Assembly: GCA_937863385.1 (NCBI GenBank)
Contig: CALMBW010000009.1
Location: forward strand, 1 to 64,000
Reading direction: 5' to 3'
Source of the DNA: an uncultured Actinomycetes bacterium
GTDB lineage: Bacteria; Actinomycetota; CADDZG01; WHSQ01
DNA: 64,000 bases
In this document: piece by piece, positions 60,235-64,000 of the stretch
How positions within the stretch are numbered: position 1 is the stretch's first letter
Layout: every line of letters begins with the position of its first letter
Made by a program: the position numbers and the translations under genes
The notes under the pieces: generated by a model
Seen by the model: only the letters and a program-made list of their open reading frames with translations
Told to the model about the DNA's origin: nothing
Database searches by the model: none

Positions 60235-61689
60235 CTACGCGCGTGACTCGGTGGACGATACGCCGTCAGACCCACCCTCGGGGTCGTGGTCGGGGTCGTG
60301 GTCGTGGTCGTGGAAAGGCTCCACCAGAAGCACGAGTCCCTCGGTGGCTTTGATCTCGACCTTGTCCCCGGCTGCGATGCCCATCTCCATGGTGCGCGCC
60401 TTCCACAGCACACCACGCGACAGCACCATGCCCTCGGGGGCCACATCGGTCTTGGCGATCCCGACCTGACCGACGATCCCTTCTTGTCCGGTGATGGGAC
60501 GGCGCAGGCGGACCCGCAGGGCCGCCGTCATCACCGAGACGAAGAACACGAGCGAGAAGATGACCGCAGTGACGATCGCCCACGCACTAACTGTGACGTC
60601 GCCGGTCGCTCCCGAGAACAAGAGCATCCCGCCCGCGATCAATCCCGCCGTCCCCGCGATGGTCCACACCCCGAACCCCGCGATCTGCAGGTCGACGACG
60701 AATGCGACCACCGCCAACACCACTAGCAGCACACCGGTCCAGTTGGTGGGAAGCACGCTCAACCCGTAGAAGCCGAGCAGCAGGCAGATCAATCCGACGA
60801 TCCCGGCAAGTCCGATACCCGGGTTGTAGAGCTCGAAGATGATGCCGAACATCCCGGCAAGAAGGAGCAGGTAGGCGATCTCGGGCCCGGTCACCGCGTG
60901 CAAGATCCGTTGAAGCACGTTCATGTCCTGGAACCGCAGGGTCACCGACGGCTGGCCGGTGGCTTCATCCCACGTTTCCAGCGTCACGTCGGTGCCGCCT
61001 GCATCCACCGTCTGTCCGTCCAGTTGTGACAGCAGATCGCCTAACCCGTTGGCGATCCCGTTGATGACGTCGATCTCGACAGCCTCGGAGGACGTGATCG
61101 ACGCCCCGTCGCGGACCGCCTCTTCGGCCCACTCCTCGTTCCGCCCCGAAGCCTGAGCCAGAGAACGGATGTAGGCCGCCGCATCGTTGGTGACCTTCTC
61201 GGAGAGGTCCGAACCCGACAGGTCTATCGGGGTCGCAGCTCCGAGCTCGGTTGCCTCGGCCATGTAGGCGAGGTCCGCGGCGTAGGTGATGAAGGTCCCT
61301 GCAGACGCGGCGCGGGCACCGCGCGGAGCGACCCACACGATGACCGGAACCTTGGAATCGAGCATGCGCGAGATGATGTCGCGCATCGACACGTCAAGGC
61401 CCCCCGGTGTGTCGATCTGGAGAACGACACCGGTGACGTCAGAGTCTTGGGCAGAGTCCAACTTCGCCCGCAGGTAGTCGGCGGTCACCTGGTCGATCAA
61501 ACCGTCCACGCGCACTATCTCCAGGACGGGAAGCGCTGCCTGCGCCTTGGCCCGGCCCCCCTGACCACCCAGCAGCCCGATACCGATCAGCCCCAGAAAC
61601 GTCCACGCCACCAACCTCCTCGCGCGGCCACCCCGAACTCGGAGTTCTCCACGAGCGCAGCCGTTAAGGGAAGGTGATTTCGGACCCAT
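60235..61689 (-). CDS. Long NfeD-family membrane protein with serine-protease domain
   Basis: A 484-residue protein: signal anchor (LVAWTFLGLIGIGLLGGQGG), a ClpP/SppA-like domain (VTGVVLQIDTPGGLDVSMRD, APRGARAASAGTFITYAADL with the serine in ASAGTFI), four to five membrane helices (IAYLLLLAGMFGIIFELYNP and on) and a C-terminal OB-fold (GQEGIVGQVGIAKTDVAPEG). The last 25 residues carry an unusual HDHDHDPDHDPEGG tract, a probable metal-binding tail. Long NfeD proteins work with stomatin-like proteins, here the gene at 54422. Start: ATG 61689 is most likely, though its GGAGG is too close. Confidence 0.9.
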   Translation of the reverse strand: MGPKSPSLNGCARGELRVRGGRARRLVAWTFLGLIGIGLLGGQGGRAKAQAALPVLEIVRVDGLIDQVTADYLRAKLDSAQDSDVTGVVLQIDTPGGLDVSMRDIISRMLDSKVPVIVWVAPRGARAASAGTFITYAADLAYMAEATELGAATPIDLSGSDLSEKVTNDAAAYIRSLAQASGRNEEWAEEAVRDGASITSSEAVEIDVINGIANGLGDLLSQLDGQTVDAGGTDVTLETWDEATGQPSVTLRFQDMNVLQRILHAVTGPEIAYLLLLAGMFGIIFELYNPGIGLAGIVGLICLLLGFYGLSVLPTNWTGVLLVVLAVVAFVVDLQIAGFGVWTIAGTAGLIAGGMLLFSGATGDVTVSAWAIVTAVIFSLVFFVSVMTAALRVRLRRPITGQEGIVGQVGIAKTDVAPEGMVLSRGVLWKARTMEMGIAAGDKVEIKATEGLVLLVEPFHDHDHDPDHDPEGGSDGVSSTESRA

Positions 61690-61827
61690 ACCTCCAATGG
61701 TCGCATCCCACAGACCCGGCGCAGTCACGCCCGGAAGGGCGCACCCACGATGATCGACTCTCGGCGAGAAGAAGCGTGGTGGTTCTCGACTTCTTCGCCA
61801 CGAGTTGAGGTGGGTTAGAAAGGCCGG

Positions 61828-62811
61828 GTGCACCTAGACGAGTTCCTCGCTCCCAAGATCCTCATCGTGTCCGGTAAGGGCGGTGTAGGTAAGACCACGG
61901 TCGCTGCCGCCCTAGCGGTCGTAGCCGCTCGCCACGGACATCGCGTGTGCATCGCCGAGGTCGATCGCAAGGGCACCATGCCCAAGCTCTTCGGAGCAAC
62001 CGACATCGATTACAAACCACGAGAGATGTCGCCGGGCATCTACGGGATGAGCATCGTGCCCGACGAAGCCCTCGCGGAGTACCTCGACGTGCAGTACCAC
62101 ATGAAGCGGGTCTCGCGGGTGTTCACCTCGTCGCACTTCGTCGACTACATCACTGCGACCGCTCCCGGCCTGAAAGACATCCTGGTGCTCGGCAAGATCT
62201 GGTACTTGGAGCAAGGCAGGACCGGCCCGCAGTTCGACACGATCATCCTGGATGCCCCTGCGGCCGGGCACATGCTGACGTTCCTGTCCGCACCGATGGG
62301 ACTCTCCGACGCGGTTCGCGCTGGTCCCCTTCACCGTCAAGCGGACTGGCTGGTTCAGATGCTGCGAGATCCGCGGCGCGCCCGCGTGCACCTCGTGACG
62401 CTGGCCGAGGAGATGCCCATCAGCGAGACACTCGAGACGATGGAAGTGCTACACAACAGGATCCAGATCGATACCGGCCCGGTATTCGCCAACGCCGTTT
62501 ACCCGGCACACCTGACGACGGCCGACGTAAAGAGGATGGACGAGATCCTCGATGATGGCGCGCTTGACGAGCTGACCACCGCGGCCGAAGCCGTTGGGCT
62601 CAGGCTCGAGGACGAAGACCTTCAGGCTCTAGCCGGGTATGCGCGCTTCATCACAGCGAGACGCGCGATCCAGGTCAAGCACCTGCGCAAGCTGAAGCAG
62701 GGCACGCAAGATCCCATCGTCGAGCTGCCGTTCTTGTTCACCGCCGGGCTCGCCCTGCCGGGTGTGGAAGAGATCGCCGATTCGATCGAGGAAGGGGTGG
62801 CCAAGCTTTGA
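61828..62811 (+). CDS. ArsA-family ATPase, first of a pair
   Basis: A 327-residue single-domain ATPase of the ArsA/Get3 class: deviant Walker A (IVSGKGGVGKTTVAAALAV), switch AEVDRKG, and FDTIILDAPAAGHML as the switch II region. Actinobacterial genomes carry two neighbouring ArsA-like genes not linked to arsenic resistance; their role is not settled. The GTG at 61828 begins the homologous part. Divergent from the NfeD gene with 138 bases between them. The second copy begins 64 bases downstream. Confidence 0.88.
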   Translation: MHLDEFLAPKILIVSGKGGVGKTTVAAALAVVAARHGHRVCIAEVDRKGTMPKLFGATDIDYKPREMSPGIYGMSIVPDEALAEYLDVQYHMKRVSRVFTSSHFVDYITATAPGLKDILVLGKIWYLEQGRTGPQFDTIILDAPAAGHMLTFLSAPMGLSDAVRAGPLHRQADWLVQMLRDPRRARVHLVTLAEEMPISETLETMEVLHNRIQIDTGPVFANAVYPAHLTTADVKRMDEILDDGALDELTTAAEAVGLRLEDEDLQALAGYARFITARRAIQVKHLRKLKQGTQDPIVELPFLFTAGLALPGVEEIADSIEEGVAKL

Positions 62812-62875
62812 AGCCAGCCACACTTGCCCGCACCAGCTCGTGCTGCCGACCCGCGCCACCCCGCGGGGGGTCGTC

Positions 62876-64000
62876 ATGAATCCGATAGGAGAGATCCTCA
62901 GCAGCAAAGAGATCATCGTCTGCGCAGGATCGGGAGGTGTCGGCAAGACAACGACCTCGGCGGCGATCGCGTTACGCGCCGCCATGGAAGGAAAGAAAGC
63001 TGCGGTTCTGACGATCGACCCGGCCAAACGGCTTGCTTCTTCGCTTGGGCTGAAGGAACTCAGCAACGAGCCCCGCAAGGTCAGTGTTCGTAAGTTCACA
63101 GCGGCCGGGATCGAACCTAAGGGCGAGTTGTGGGCGATGATGCTCGACACGAAATCCACCTTCGACTCCATCGTCGAGCGGTACGCATCGACCGAAGAAC
63201 AGGTCGAGAAGATCCTCAACAACCGCTTCTACCGAAACATCTCCGGGACGCTCTCGGGCACCCAGGAATACATGGCGATGGAGAAGCTCTACGAGCTCTA
63301 CGCCGACGGTGACTACGACCTGATCGTCATCGACACACCACCAACACGGAACGCGCTGGACTTCCTCGATGCTCCGAATCGCATGACGGACTTCCTTGAC
63401 TCCAAAGTGTTGAAGTGGTTCTTGATCCCCTACATGAAAGCCGGTGGCGGACTCTTCAAGGTCGCGAACGTTGCGGCCTCGACGTTCCTGCGACTGGTCA
63501 AGAAGATCGTGGGGGCCGAGGTCCTAGACGACACCGCCGAGTTCTTCGCCAACCTGGAGGGCATGTACGACGGCTTCAAGCAGCGTGCACGGGATGTGGC
63601 CCACCTCTTGCAGAGCGATGCCACCACCTTCATAGTCGTCACCTCGCCGGCTGAAGAGTCCGTCGATGAAGCAACCTTCTTCGCGACACGGTTGAACGGA
63701 TCGGGGCTCCATTTCGGAGCCTTGGTGGTCAACCGGGTCCATCCCCGGTGGGGGGACGAGATCGAGGTCCGGGACCGGCAGCTTGCCCGCCTGCAACAAA
63801 GCGATGGGGACGGGCCTCTGCTGGCGAAGCTGATCTTCAACGAGCGTGCGTTCCGTAAGGTGACGACGCTGGAGGATCGCAACCTCAACTCACTAGCGCG
63901 CAAGGTTCCCAGACACCGCTGGGTCCGGGTTCCCTACCTGGAGCAGGAAGCGGTCGACCTCTCGGGCTTGGTGCTGATCGGCGACCAACTGATCGCCGGC
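62876..64000 (+). CDS. ArsA-family ATPase, second of a pair (3' end outside the window)
   Basis: At least 375 residues, cut by the window edge. Walker A in VCAGSGGVGKTTTSAAIAL, LTIDPAKRLASSLGL and YDLIVIDTPPTRNALDFLDA are the marks of the ArsA family; VVTSPAEESVDEATFFATRL is the nucleotide-base-contacting region. More similar to the second-type actinobacterial ArsA proteins. Presumably works as a heteromer with the upstream paralogue, with which it is co-transcribed. The ATG at 62876 has GGGGGG upstream but no clear ribosome site. Confidence 0.88.
   Translation, partial: MNPIGEILSSKEIIVCAGSGGVGKTTTSAAIALRAAMEGKKAAVLTIDPAKRLASSLGLKELSNEPRKVSVRKFTAAGIEPKGELWAMMLDTKSTFDSIVERYASTEEQVEKILNNRFYRNISGTLSGTQEYMAMEKLYELYADGDYDLIVIDTPPTRNALDFLDAPNRMTDFLDSKVLKWFLIPYMKAGGGLFKVANVAASTFLRLVKKIVGAEVLDDTAEFFANLEGMYDGFKQRARDVAHLLQSDATTFIVVTSPAEESVDEATFFATRLNGSGLHFGALVVNRVHPRWGDEIEVRDRQLARLQQSDGDGPLLAKLIFNERAFRKVTTLEDRNLNSLARKVPRHRWVRVPYLEQEAVDLSGLVLIGDQLIAG

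Noticed and set aside
61828-64000. Arsenite efflux operon
   Set aside because: Two ArsA-like ATPases are present but no arsB, arsC or arsR gene is nearby, and the pair is typical of actinobacteria without arsenic linkage.

Overview
This window is GC-rich and reads as a chromosome segment of an actinobacterium (Actinomycetota), probably from a deep or uncultivated branch. The pointers are a SARP/BTAD regulator, a tandem pair of ArsA-type ATPases, a small KDHGPSIK-type protein, a small protein ending in SFPASDPPAW, a DUF6766-like membrane protein, actinobacterial-style RES/Xre, MazEF and VapBC modules, frequent GTG/TTG starts and several apparently leaderless genes. No rRNA, no convincing tRNA, no CRISPR array and no intact transposase were seen.

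Positions 1-16.5 kb are an accessory region. They start inside a 23-bp tandem repeat next to a 5'-truncated HIT gene and carry eight toxin-antitoxin-like loci: RES/Xre, Fic, MazEF, a VapBC pair whose toxin start is broken, HicAB, XRE plus nucleotidyltransferase, a HicA-like/HTH pair, and HEPN/MNT. Short dispersed hairpin repeats lie between them. Interspersed are secreted beta-helix proteins, a nucleotide-sugar dehydrogenase and a sugar transferase. Two pairs of direct repeats mark recent insertions or duplications at 14.2/14.6 kb and 15.6/16.5 kb.

From 16.5 to 31.5 kb lie an RTX-repeat protein with an embedded metzincin protease, a small group of stress-type genes (DUF6766-like protein, two small basic/acidic proteins, a UvrA paralogue), an M15 peptidoglycan peptidase, a SARP regulator beside a cupredoxin-like lipoprotein, a FAD oxidoreductase with a C-terminal Rieske domain, and an orphan NarL-type response regulator.

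From 31.5 to 40.8 kb a run of six minus-strand genes encodes membrane proteins: a polytopic protein, a membrane-anchored PQQ-type beta-propeller, a PrsW-type intramembrane protease, a zinc-ribbon/single-TM protein, a PrsW-like protein lacking key protease residues, and a zinc-ribbon/multi-TM protein. This is my best candidate for an undescribed system.

From 40.9 to 64 kb are selA and selB (separated by a gluzincin-type and an S15-type secreted hydrolase), a GCS2-type carboxylate-amine ligase with an MFS transporter, a second S15 hydrolase with a small secreted partner, a stomatin-like protein, a GAF-EAL phosphodiesterase, a CAP-domain protein overlapping a subtilase, a long NfeD protein and the two ArsA-like ATPases (the second runs off the window). 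The theme of the second half is secretion: many products have signal peptides and extracellular hydrolytic or adhesive domains. A 49-bp element occurs three times in intergenic DNA, and the octamer GGGGGCCG is strikingly common.
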